Of a stretch of DNA of 64,000 nucleotides, positions 22,477 through 33,324 are shown piece after piece. The position numbers were made by a program, and so were the translations under genes. Below the pieces are notes generated by a model that saw nothing but the letters and a program-made list of their open reading frames with translations, searched no databases and had not been told where the DNA came from. Each line of letters begins with the position of its first letter. Position 1 is the stretch's first letter. The DNA is from Sipunculus nudus (Eukaryota > Annelida > Sipuncula > Golfingiida > Sipunculidae), in NCBI GenBank assembly GCA_026874595.1, contig CM049315.1, forward strand, positions 68,643,916 through 68,707,915, read 5' to 3'.

Positions 22477-23209
22477 AGTTTTGCATGTGTATATATCCTA
22501 GACAGCTTTCTTGATTTTATGACAGGTGGCGCCACCTACATCTAAGCTCATATCTTGGGAACCGTTTGACCGATTAGGCCAACATTTTGCATGGGTATAG
22601 ATCTCACATAGCTCTTTATCGTACGCAAAACTTGTGGCGCCACCTGCAACTATTTTTGCACAGAGTCCATCTGTCCGCTGCTGTTGGATAAAATCACTCA
22701 TATCTCGGCAGTGGTTTGACATGTCTGCCTAAAATTTTGCAGGTTTATATATCTTGGACAGCTTTCTGGATCTTGTGGCAGGTGGCGCCACCTACATTTA
22801 TGTTTACGCCCCAGACATCCAGGCTTATATCTCAGGACTAGTTTGCTGTATTCTCCTAAAATATTGCATATCACATAGCTCTTTATCATACACAAAACTG
22901 GAGGCGCCACTTGCAGCCATTTTTGCATAGCGTCCGTCTGTTTGTCTACCTTGGGCTAAAATCACTCATATACAAGTATTGGTTTGAATTATCAGCCTAA
23001 AATTGTGCATATGTATACAACTTGGACAGCTTTCTGGATTTTGTAGTAGTTGGCGCAACCTACATACACATTTCGGCTGCAGACATCCATGCTAATATGC
23101 AGCACACCTCCCTCTATTTCCCCTTGCCACTCAATCCATGCTTCACTTCACCCGTTTCACTTTGATTTCGGCGATACACGTAGTCGCTTGTTGACTACCC
23201 GTATTCTAG
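22477..23209 (+). mobile_element. Helitron 3' end fragment
   Basis: The sequence parallels the distal part of the complete Helitron, including ACAGCTTTCTTGATTTTATG and GGTGGCGCCACC palindromes at 22525 and 22781. It ends with a perfect GTAGTC/GACTAC hairpin, 7 unpaired bases, CTAG (23206-23209) and a host T. Element R leader resumes immediately. With the 5' piece at 4134 it forms one Helitron split by later insertions. Confidence 0.65.
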
Positions 23210-23793
23210 TTTAACATTCAACTTCGTTACTGGTATTTATAGGAAGTCTTTACATTATTCAGACACTTGAATTTAACACAAGTCTTTATCATCTCACTAT
23301 TGGTCAGTGTTAACACTGTTAATTATCAAATTCGTTTACATTTGTTTTTGTCACTGACATTTTGTCACTGACATTTGGTCAGTGTATGTTGACACTTCTC
23401 AGATGCTAGTCGTTTAAATCATTTGAGTTTTGTTACCCGACTGAAGTCATCGTACGATCAATCATTTTGATATTTTCATTTAATCAGATATTTAAATAGT
23501 TATATAATTGATGAATTTATGACATACGAGCTCGCTAGCTAAAAATATATCCATTTGAAATTTTGTTTACATTTGGTTTCGGTGATTGACTGAACTTGAT
23601 TTAGTATTATCACCTAGTTATTATTAAGCTCTGTGATTTAACTGGGTCAACGTTTCAGTTCAATATTTATACTCACCATTTATATACCAAGTTATCATTT
23701 GAGACTTTGTTTGCATTTGTGTTGGTGATTGACTGAACATGATTCAGTATAATCACTTGATTATATATACAAGAATTTTGTCAGTATTCTAAG
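23210..23793 (+). other. R copy A leader, distal part
   Basis: The leader resumes after the Helitron with a block (TTTAACATTCAACTTCG) that also occurs at 4021 and 34870, so the leader held tandem ~115-bp units. Phrases such as GTGATTGACTGAAC recur around 23585 and 23725. No coding sequence is visible. Confidence 0.5.
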
Positions 23794-23849
23794 TTGGTCA
23801 CAGAGTTGTCAGTTACTTGCCATCAGTTTATACTTCTGCCAACAGTTGT

Positions 23850-24151
23850 TACATTTGGCAAGATAGCGCTTATTGACCGCAGCTTGTTGTTGCAAAATTC
23901 ACCTGTGGATTTCCAATTAAGTGACATCACTCACTTTATAAAGCTACATGGGGATTCACAGTGTGCTGACAGAATTATTCCCCGTGACAACTCAGCCTTC
24001 ATTGTATTCCTTAAAGCTGATGATGTTGTCAGTGCTAGGAATTCCTTTCGATGGTTGCCAGTTAGGTGATCAGATAGTGAGGGTGGTAACCGTTCAGGCT
24101 GAGATAGAGGCCACTCGGTACGAATGTAAAATAACTCTCGCACCTCTCTGA
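23850..24151 (+). pseudogene. R Gag N-terminal domain (RRM-like), frameshifted
   Basis: A frame reading QLSDITHFIKLHG, RIIPRDN and SAFIVFLKADDVVSARNSF fits the order of an RRM fold: helix 1, strand 2, then RNP1-like strand 3 and helix 2. Near 24060 the reading moves to another frame (LGDQIVRVVTVQAEIEATRYEC), so the gene is broken. It lies between the R leader and the capsid region at 31132, interrupted by the P-like transposon. PNMA-family proteins, which derive from Ty3-like Gag, have an N-terminal RRM-like domain before capsid. That analogy supports the call but does not prove it. Confidence 0.4.
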
Positions 24152-24298
24152 AGCACAACACTTGCATGAACAGAAAACGTTTTTATAACCATCTTCTTCT
24201 TAATTTCGTCACTTATTTTCAACTGCCTCTTACTTCTTCATTACATTAATTCTAATCACCATTACATCCGTCCGTATATGCACAGAGCTAGTCAAGAC
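24084..24298 (+). repeat. ~210-bp direct repeat, left copy
   Basis: This segment of R, ending AGTCAAGAC, abuts the left end of the P-like transposon and is repeated at 30929-31139 beyond its right end. A third, inverted copy lies at 4371-4550. In R copy B the same transposon ends directly against GTCAAGAC, with no 210-bp repeat on that side. Confidence 0.75.
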
Positions 24299-24781
24299 AA
24301 CAGGCACCTGTCGTATAAATAGTGTCTTTACGGGTATATAGAGGGTTAACGGGTATATAAGGCATGGGACCCCCGGCACTACTATACTAATAACAGAGAA
24401 TGGCACACCACTTTTCCAGGCGACCGCTGTGACCCGCCTACTTCACCAGCTGAATTTTTATGTTTGCATAAGTAAATGCACAAGTAACACTGATCGTGTG
24501 ACCATGCACCATTTTATTAGGTATAAAATATATAACTAAAATCTAGAAAGAGATATGTGGTACATGACACAAAAATATAAATGTGCGAGTGTATGTAATT
24601 TAGCACAATAGAGTGTAGGAATGTCCGTGTGATGGTCATTCCCCATATCTGTGACTGATACGCTCGTATAGGCAAGATGCTTCCAAAAAGATGTGTTTTG
24701 TAATATTACTTATAATAACATATAACAAAAATACAAAGTCATGACATATCCTATTAAAAAGATGCAGGTACAAACAGATCA

Positions 24782-24784
<3 letters not shown>

Positions 24785-24831
<47 letters not shown>
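24785..24831. repeat. (TA)n microsatellite
   Basis: About 23 TA units near the left end of P-like copy 1. The same position in copy 2 (about 38908-38953) also has a TA run, of different length. Overlapping ORFs with YIYIYI runs are translations of this repeat. Confidence 0.9.
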
Positions 24832-24833
<2 letters not shown>

Positions 24834-25861
24834 TGTAATTACAAGTGGAAAACAAGACAGAAGAGGTGTCTACTGTATTTGCTGATGTCCACTTTGTCAC
24901 CCGATTGTTATAATGCAAGAAGTAAAGTGAACATGGGACCCGGCATGCCACACGACATCCTGTTTTTCGTGCATACCTCAAAAATGTAAACAAATACTCA
25001 ATGCATGTCGTCCAAGCAACGGAATAACAACTATATGGCCTATGGCAGAGCCGGTTTCTGGCCCATGTGACAGATGCATCAAGTGGACCCTTCAACTTTA
25101 CACCAGTCACCACTCTTCACAAAGTTCATCCTTGCACACAGTGTCTACAAAGAACTGGCGTGTTCTGTGTGATACAAAGCCATTTGCTATGTATTCACTA
25201 CTATCCGTGGAGCAAGAGAAGGCAAAGAGAGCCGTTATACAGGATCATAATATTGTTGTGACAGGTAACCTGAATGATGCAAAAAATAATATATATGCAC
25301 TACTATGCCTTGTGTCATATGAAAATAGGTATTGTGGAATGTGGTAAAAACTTTATTAAATTCAATATGTGCTGACAGAGTGATATAGTAAATCAGTGGT
25401 TATAATCATGCTGTTGTGTACTGTCAATATCATGTATGTAACCCATATTCCCATAATACATGCATTTTTGAACATGGCATCGGTTGTAAAGCCACATGTA
25501 CAATAAGAACATGGTGGAGATAGAAACAGTATATTGTAATTTGCATTTGTTTGGTAACACCATTGGCTACAAGTTTGGCCTGTGTAACTACTGTAAAATA
25601 ATGATTTGTGAGTGCACTCCCATAACTTTGTATTTACAAACTACAATCCTTCCATGCCACACTGTAAGGATAATGTATTTATCCACCAGAACCTATCATA
25701 CAGGCCACAGACACCTGTTAGAAAGACAAACATGACACACAAATGAAGTTAGGAATGATAAATGTCTGGTCACTATGCAGGAGAATACTCATACATGTGC
25801 GATTGCAGCTTGCACCATCCATGCATGTAAAGTCAACAGTGAATTTCCATATCTTTAACAT

Positions 25862-26630
25862 TTACACTGCCTTCGCAAAAAATATATTTATTTCTGGAGC
25901 ATTAACGCCGTGTGTTGGGGAAAAAAGCAAATGGAAAGCGAAAACCATCATAACCAAGAAAGCGAACTGCAGAGTATGTTTTGCCATCTGCACATCATTC
26001 GTATCGGTCGTGAGCTTTGTCATGGCTGCACATTTCTGGCCTGTTTGTACTAGTCCTCGGAACTGGAAGTTACTGTGCATGTCATTATCCTGTTGTATGG
26101 CCATTTCATCAAAGATGATTCCCCCAGCCCTTGATGCCTGCTGCCTTTGAGCTTAAGTACCCATCAATTTTAACAGCTCACAGCTTCTGCTTCATGACAT
26201 TTTTATTCCTCTGCAGAAGTGTTTCACTTGGCAATATTAGGAGGCCAGAGTTTCTCAGTTCACTATATGCCTTTGGACTGCGGTTCCACACTGTTAAACA
26301 AGGCATGATGATATGTTTGTTCCATCGATGTCCCCTTTGACCTTTGCTTGAGATAAGACAGTTACGTTGTGCAATTATCAGTGTTTTCATGTGCTCTGTA
26401 GCACCTGGTAGCAGCTTGTCTATCAAGCCAGTAACTTCACTATTTTCTTCCTCATGATTCACAGCAGGATCTGGTGCATGAGGTATTGTCTGGCACTCCC
26501 TGCACACACGGGTAGCAGCTGAGAAACTGATCACACCTTCACAATTAATAGAATGCAAACGGTTTTCTGTGATCCCAAACGAGGTCCACACCTTCACATG
26601 ACATGAGCTGCTCATTGGCACATCTGTCAC
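25862..26630 (-). pseudogene. P/THAP9-like transposase fragment, copy 1
   Basis: Frame 26630-26178 has a Cys pair (CRECQTI), an acidic stretch, then HRWNKHIIMPCLTVW, RSPKAYSELRNSG and LILPSETLL. This order is seen in P/THAP9-like transposases before the RNase H-like core. Frame 26104-25862 starts at the motif IIFDEMAIQQD, whose Asp aligns with the first catalytic acid of P-element transposase, followed by an FRGLVQTG segment. A frameshift separates the two parts. The later catalytic residues and the DNA-binding THAP domain are not visible. Introns in the original gene are possible. Confidence 0.6.
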
Positions 26631-26784
26631 CTTTCCTTGGCAAACTATCTATTATGTCTGTGATCATACTGATATTTTTCGGGGATGCCACACAAGTATT
26701 CTGTAAACTGATTGTCTAATCAATCACAATTGAGCCAATGCTGCATGTCAATGTGCCATCAGCATTGAATATTATCTCCTTTCT

Positions 26785-27015
26785 CTAGCGCAGACTATTA
26801 ATGGTACGGCAAGTAAGTTTTATATAATGTAATAAAGTGTTACTTTCTTTGGCCAACATGTATGGCCCTGGCATGTACCTTTTTACAACTTCTAATGTGT
26901 ATGCAAAATCACTGGCAGGCTTATCCTCTGGTGTTTCTTTTACTGCAGCCTTAAACGCGATCCCCGTATATGCCCATGTTAACCGGCCATTATACATTTT
27001 CCTCCTGCTTTTCAC
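26785..27015 (-). CDS. possible upstream exon of P-like transposase
   Basis: A 76-codon frame with LTWAYTGIAFKAAVKE and a KRYMPGPYMLAKE segment lies just upstream of the transposase fragment on the same strand. I do not recognise a domain. Copy 2 lacks the sequence between about 40665 and 40690 that corresponds to it, so it cannot be checked for conservation there. Confidence 0.25.
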   Translation of the reverse strand: MKSRRKMYNGRLTWAYTGIAFKAAVKETPEDKPASDFAYTLEVVKRYMPGPYMLAKESNTLLHYIKLTCRTINSLR

Positions 27016-28339
27016 GCAGCTAATATAGTCCAGAGATCAGTTTGCCATACATCTGTTTATTCATAGGTGTGATGCGTTTTCCTGTACATTCTGCGTTGTA
27101 CTTATTAAACAGGATATTCTTGATGACATGCCCATCTTTGTGAGGGACCACAGTGTGATGTAGCCTTCAAATATGATGATGCTATCTTAATTACAGATTA
27201 TATTTTCAGATGGTACTACAGGGCTCAAAAAATATTATTGGACCTAATGGTCCTCGAGACATGATCACATTCAAAGACTGTGGTCCTCAACATTTTTACA
27301 TGTCTCACAAAAGTTAATGACTCTCCCACAGAACATTTGATAGGTAATTGGGCAAATATACTTTTGAAATGTCCACGTTTTCTGGATATTCATTCTACTA
27401 CTGCTACAGAATATGAAGATTGATAGGTTATTACAACTACTAAATGATGGTACATTTTGCTCTTCCACGGGGACATGATTGTACTGGCTTAGTATTCCTC
27501 ATCATATTTTATTCGCCAAAAAATGGGATGAGTGGATTTATCGAGCCCTGGTACTGTGTTGTCTAATGGTTTGTGTCTACAAATGTATTCATAAATTATT
27601 TCAGCATACGTGTTTTTAATACGCTTCAATTCAGTGAGAAAACAATATGACCATATATGTAATACATCCTCATATACCATGCTAGTTTTCTTCTAACATG
27701 TCACAATAATTTCCTCCAACAGTTGAATATTATAATAATCTAAACACATGGCCACACACGTTTCTATCACATAACATATATTATACAATTGGATCAGGGT
27801 TAGATATCTTATTCACAGGTGGCTAAATTAATTGAATTTATACAGAGTCATCCTGATTAGGTAAAACAGGTTCTGTCCTTCTTGGGTGTTTAGTGTCTGT
27901 GTATGTTAGCATCTGGGGTGCTTCAACAGGTTTTCCCATCATAACTCGGAGTAAATTGATCACAAATAACAACATTATACAAGAAATGCTGTTGTTCATT
28001 TGGTTTTGGGTTTTTTTTTCTGAAATTGAGAAGTATTGGCCAGTAATGGCTACATGGGCATTTTTAAGTACTTACTGGGTCAGCTTTAGCCGGCTTTAGC
28101 CAGCGGCTGAAGCCTGGGATGGCTCTTACCAGCCAACCCTGATGTTTTAATATGTTCTTATTTCATGTCATTGTGATTGATTCCACTTTCTATTCATTTA
28201 ATGAACATTTTGGAGAATACATGCATCCCAGCAGCTTTCCACCAATAAAACAATGCAACACTTAGGAAACAATATGATCATCATACAGGCAGATATAGGC
28301 CATTTCAGAGGGTAGATATAGTTATTTAGGTTGAAATCA

Positions 28340-28490
28340 ATTATCATTCATGATTAGTAATAGTAATAGACTATTACAGCTTTATTTTTCATGTAATAGT
28401 AATAGACTAAAATTTTTTAGCTGTAATAGTAATAGAAACAGAAGGTAAAGTTATAGAGTAATACATATTACTTTCTATTACTTCCTGTAA
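28340..28490. repeat. TAATAG-rich block in P-like copy 1
   Basis: Repeats of GTAATAGTAATAG occur in both orientations, giving potential to fold. A related block lies at about 29790-29880. Both blocks are present in copy 2 (about 42040-42170 and 43255-43335), so they are part of the element. Confidence 0.7.
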
Positions 28491-30302
28491 CACCATTGGT
28501 CATGAAGCATATCAGCAAATAATGCTGAACTGACTCAGTTCTTGTTTAGTGATTGCCCAGGATGTGCCTATTATTAAGGCAAGCAGGGGCCAGCTGTTAT
28601 ACAGGTGGTGTCAACTGGTGCTAATTACACAGGAGTACTGGACAGAGCAGGTTTCAGCCAATTAACCTATACCTATATCACTATCTGACTTTTCATTACT
28701 TGACCATGAATAAACAGAGGCATGTTTGATGTTGAGACAGATAATGTATTATTATTGTGATATGTAAATGCATCTTATCTCACATCAATCAATTACATGT
28801 ATATTCTGAATTGCATCAAACTTGTTTTTACCAACAAGTTAGCATTTCAATAATACAAATTGCAATAAAACACAAGGAAAAATATAATATTGAACCAGAG
28901 GCAGAACAGACCCAAAATGTTCATGAACAGCTTAAGATGTTTTCACTACCCAAAATGTAATGCAGCCTACAATGCTAAAAACTACTACCAGTACTTATAT
29001 CACTTGAATAAACCCATACTACGAGTACATGTTTTATCTTTTTTTTTATATATAATGTTCTTTTAAAACTATTCTGTTAATACTTGTCTGTTTTTTTACA
29101 GTGGCAATTTTGCAGCACCCTTTCAACATCCTCAATCATGCCTTTTTATGTATTGAACATGTGATGAAATCATGAGGTATACAGTATTTTTATGGAATAT
29201 ATAAGTTTGGATTGGGAAATGGGATATAGCTCTTTATTCATTTACATACATACTGATTCATCAGCTTTGATACTGAATAATCATATTCAGTAATCATAAA
29301 TAATTCCTCTGGTGAAAATTTCAAGTTACACTGACTTTAATTAAACATGTATTAACTATATGGAAGAAAATGAAATATAAACTGAAGTATGTAAGATTGA
29401 TACATTTAAGTGAAATATATATGACGAAAATATGTAAATATATTAATTTAAATTAATATTTTCCATATACCTGGTCCTTTACAATTGGCATGCTTTCAAA
29501 TTACATGTATATTCATACAATTATCTTACATGTCTTCTTGTAAGGGCCACATAATCATCATAAAGGTTTCAAAATAAAAATAAACATAATTAAACATGCT
29601 TGTATAGCTATGATCTGCAGTATCATCGTAAAAATGTCACTGTAAACGACAGACAAAGTAAAACAAATTATGTAAATAAGTGTAATATAACTTGGTGATA
29701 TGTAGGTGCTTGTCATATTAGTGTAAAATGTAACTGCAGTGTTAGGTAATATTGATGTTGACTGCAGAAGGTCCAGAATCTCCTATCAGTATAAGTAATA
29801 GTAATAGATACACAAGTAATAGTAATAGTAATCTTAATATCAGAAATTGAAAGTTATAGTTATAGTAATAGAAGTGGTGTAATAGATCCCATGTCTGCTC
29901 AGGGATGGACAGACAATAGGAGAACACACACACACACTGCTATAGTGTAGCTCAGTATGGCGAGAGTGGTCTTAAGTCAAACATTCTACATGAGAATTCC
30001 TGACACACAGGGATTATATAGCTAAATAAGGAATATATATACGTCACAACAGCACTGCCTGACAAATATATGAAAAAAATAATTTGGAATATAGGGCAGC
30101 TAGGAAGCCTGGAAAATACATATTTCTTCTGTTACTGACTGATATTAACTGACATCCATTTTGCCACTTGTGGTAATATACTATAATCATGTATACATAT
30201 ACTATTAAAAATATTAATTGGAATCGACGGTAAAAATCGATAATTGAATTAGTACTAGCAGATCACACACACGCCACGCTTCACATGGCTCAGACACTAT
30301 GT

Positions 30303-30626
30303 TCATATACTAGGTATGCATGTCATATTGCATACAGAAATTAAATACTTTTTTTCTACATACCATGTGATGATGTGACTAGTATCTCTTTCAGTGGTCA
30401 TGTTCGCCGTGTCATCCACCAGATCAAGCAGACTCCCGAGTCTTGTGCATGTAACCAGGTAACGTGCACTTCTGTTGAGATTTCCCGCACTTTTGTTTAG
30501 CAGCGGAGCACATAATTCAGTTCCTGAATATTTTGCAGTTTCGCCAGAGGCTTCCCCATTCAGCCCGGCACTGGTATATCCGGGACACTTGTACCGACAT
30601 CGACAAAGCGGAAGTTGGCACTGCAT
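30303..30626 (-). CDS. conserved Cys-rich ORF near right end of P-like copy 1
   Basis: The first about 80 codons, starting MQCQLPLCRCRYKC and running through a SARYLVTCTRLGSLLDLVDD segment, are preserved as an open frame in copy 2 (44082-43819) with only scattered substitutions. The tails differ. It sits just inside the right terminal repeat and points inward, as expected for a first exon of the transposase. I do not recognise a domain. The four early cysteines could bind metal, but they do not fit the THAP pattern. Confidence 0.4.
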   Translation of the reverse strand: MQCQLPLCRCRYKCPGYTSAGLNGEASGETAKYSGTELCAPLLNKSAGNLNRSARYLVTCTRLGSLLDLVDDTANMTTERDTSHIITWYVEKKYLISVCNMTCIPSI

Positions 30627-30928
30627 GGATTATTCATTTGGACAGGATCTGACGAGGAATTAATAACAGCGAGCTTGTATGAACCTAATGCTGATTTCAG
30701 TAGGTACAACAATCTTTCTGCTTTGTAACAATCAGCGTTCTTGTGCATTTTACTTATGTTAACATAACAATTCAGCTGGTGAAGTGGGCGCGTCACAGCA
30801 GTCGCCTGGAAAAGTGGTGTGTCTTTCATTATTATTAGTATAGTAAGGCCGGGGGACCAATGCCTTATACCTGTTGACCCTCTTTTTTCCCGTAAAGACA
30901 CTATTCATACGATAGGTGCCTGTGAGGC

Positions 30929-31139
30929 TGGTAACCGTTCAGGCTGAGTTGGAGGCCACTCGGTACGAATGTAGAATAACTCACACACCTCTCTGATGCA
31001 CAACACTTGCATGAACAGAAAACGTTTTATAACCATCTTCTTAATTTCGTCACTTATTTTCAACTGCCTCTTACTTCTTCATTACATTAATTCTAATCAC
31101 CATTACGTCCGTCCGTATACGCACATAGCTAGTCAAGAC
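30929..31139 (+). repeat. ~210-bp direct repeat, right copy
   Basis: Second copy of the segment at 24084-24298, starting TGGTAACCGTTCAGGCTGAG and ending GTCAAGAC. It begins four bases after the right end of the P-like transposon. It retains the VTVQAE and EATRYEC coding resemblance of the R Gag N-terminal domain. Confidence 0.75.
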
Positions 31140-32800
31140 AGTGCGTTAGTGATTCTACATTCGCTCCGGACACTCTAACGCAGATTTACTATACCCTGCC
31201 TAAATCTAAACTTGATTTTAAAGGTCTTGTTAAACTAATGTCTTCGCTGTCAGTTGAAGACAGGCAGATGTTGACAGAGGCTCTTGCGGCAACGTCAGAG
31301 ATGTTTGGAATACCCAAGCAGGCAGAGCAAGCCACTCGCATGGAAGTGAGACCATTGCCCAAGAAATCGGACCAGGCCACCCTTGTGGAGGAGGGTCAAC
31401 TATTTCATTCGCCTTGGCGTACTTCAGTGAGGACACCTATTGGATCACCGCATGTGGCTTATCGGTTGCCCACATCTTAGGGAATGTACACGTGCACCTG
31501 TATCAACCGATTTTGGTTGAGAGGTATGAGGGCCCAGCAAGTACGTACTTAACTACCCACCTGCTGTTACGTCACCAAGTCTATATCTATATGGTTACAT
31601 GCTCCCAGCAAATCCAACTCGATTGACGACTTTCTCAGGAGAAGGGATGAAAGGAGAGACGTCTTATCAGTAGTGAAATCACGAGGTACGCAATCTGATC
31701 AGACTGAATCTATATCCAGATCATCACATCGTACTGGCCATCGTCAAGTGGTTGAAGGGACAGGCAGGACAATTCGCGATCATTTTGGGGGAGGAGGCAA
31801 CCCCTGCTGAGATAGTCAGCAAGTTAGACTAGATCTATGGCAATATGTTACTGTCGGAGGTCGGCATGGAACAGTTCTTCTCCGCAAAACAGCAGAAGGG
31901 CGAAACTATAGCAGAGAGGAGCTGAAGGCTGGAGGATTTCTTTTCGCGTGGCAACAAGTCGCTTATTGTAGCCACTGCTGGACCGAACGTATTAAAGTCA
32001 AAGTTCTTCACACGAATTCGATCGGAGCAGATCCAAAACGAGATTCGCCATAAGGTTGAGAATGCCACATACGAACTTGAGACCCGAAGATGGCAGTGGA
32101 CCATGAAAAAACATTGCACCGCAATCTGCTTCTTCCGATAGGATATTTGTCTCCGGATGTTTCAGAGAATAACACTCAGCATGACACACAGGATATACCA
32201 AGAATCAGACAGTTACACCAACGCCGAAACGTTCGGTTGAAACCGGAAGGGTTGATGATACTCTTAGCTCTGGGGAAGCAGATTCTGAGGAGGAACCTGT
32301 AATTGTCATGCCACAGCCAAAACCTAGAAGAAAACCGTGTCCCCAGCGATTTCAAAACTCCAACATCCCGGAAAAAGCCAAAACCGACCCCAAGACGACA
32401 TTCAGCAAGTGAGGCAACGCCGGTTTCAAATGATTGTAATGAGCTGACTGATAGGACACCAGAGTCAATAAAAAATAAGGGACCTGACGTTCCGCGGGAT
32501 GTTTTGGAGATTGGTGCTGCCACTGATGCAGTCCACACAGTTGAAACTGACAAAATCGTGGGCGACCCGGAAGACCTGCCACGTACTTCAGACCAGTCTC
32601 TTCCCAGTATGGCAAGACGTTAAAACCGTACCAGAAAAACGCCAACGTGGTATGATCCTTGTTCCTATGAACAAACCTGTTACTCACCAGACCAAGAATT
32701 TCAAGAGCCTTCTATCATTCAAAACCGAATAGTCAATCTAAAGAAGCTAATAGACGCCCTTTCCTCTTTAATGTCATAACAATATATGACATATGTATTT
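31132..32800 (+). pseudogene. R copy A: Gag capsid joined to integrase tail
   Basis: A frame from 31147 (SDSTFAPDTLTQIYYTL) to a stop at 31480 gives the Gag middle region. The capsid follows in broken frames with remnants of the residues seen intact in copy B (Gln-Ala-Gly-Gln, IRSEQIQNEI). Near 32085 Gag passes straight into LHRN-type sequence, which normally lies near the C-terminus of Ty3-like integrase polyproteins. The basic RTRK tail is followed by a WYDPCSYEQTCYSPDQEF segment. Protease, reverse transcriptase, RNase H and the integrase core are absent, and copy B has the same junction. Many stops and indels show it is dead. It is more decayed than copy B. Confidence 0.7.
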
Positions 32801-32829
32801 ACTTAGGTTTCAGCAAAAAAAAAAGTAAA

Positions 32830-33311
32830 GAATAGAACAATTTATGTAAAATAGGCCCTATGATATATTGCTTTTACTGATATATTCAAATCACATGCCT
32901 AATATTACAAATTCCTTGGAGAGATATGATTAACATATTATAATTTATTACTAAACAGCGTGAGCGTACTTGAGCACATAATGGTGAAATTGCAGAAATA
33001 TTGGTATAATTTGGGATATCGTCATTCATATGTGAAATGGTCATGGTACACTGTCGTATGCTTTTAAAGACTTACGATTATTTGATATTGTAATGTTTTT
33101 GTAATGTGATAGTTTGTAGATATTATTATATGGAGGCACTTATCATGTAAGCGATGTTATGAGATAAGTTACTTGCTGATAAAATTGTCTGGGTTAATTG
33201 CTGCTGTCTCCATCGAATTGATGTATACACATACATATATATTGTTGCATGTAATATATGGTTAAGTGATACTATTTTATTTCGTACTGAATGTCGGGAC
33301 GACATTGCCTA
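32830..33311 (+). other. R copy A 3' untranslated region
   Basis: AT-rich sequence between the last codons and the polypurine tract, collinear with 63675-64000 of copy B (shared phrases GAGAGATATGAT and AACAGCGTGAGCGTACTT). No coding potential. Confidence 0.7.
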
Positions 33312-33324
33312 GGGAGGGGGGAAA
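33312..33324 (+). other. polypurine tract of element R
   Basis: GGGAGGGGGGAAA lies immediately before the TGTGAC start of LTR2. This is the plus-strand primer in reverse transcription and marks the 3' end of the internal region of copy A. Confidence 0.8.

Larger units (their letters stand above)
24299..30924 (-). mobile_element. P-like DNA transposon, copy 1
   Basis: Long terminal inverted repeats of about 195 bp begin (C/A)ACAGGCACCT. The left copy reads inward from 24299 and the right copy is its reverse complement ending 30924. Comparison with copy 2 implies an 8-bp target duplication, GTCAAGAC, which fits P elements. The interior encodes fragments of a P/THAP9-like transposase on the minus strand. 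It also contains a TA microsatellite, a TAATAG-rich block and a Cys-rich conserved ORF next to the right end. It interrupts the gag region of R. Copy 2 at 38671-48516 is collinear over about 5.7 kb. Confidence 0.75.

Noticed and set aside
24754-25347. ORFs on both strands over the TA microsatellite and beyond, including one of 119 codons
   Set aside because: Their length partly comes from translating the TA repeat. The rest has no motif, and overlapping frames on both strands are open equally. Presence in copy 2 reflects DNA similarity between the two transposon copies.
32303-32623. A separate gene suggested by a 106-codon ORF downstream of R Gag
   Set aside because: Copy B shows that this is the low-complexity tail of the same fused Gag-integrase frame, so it is part of R.
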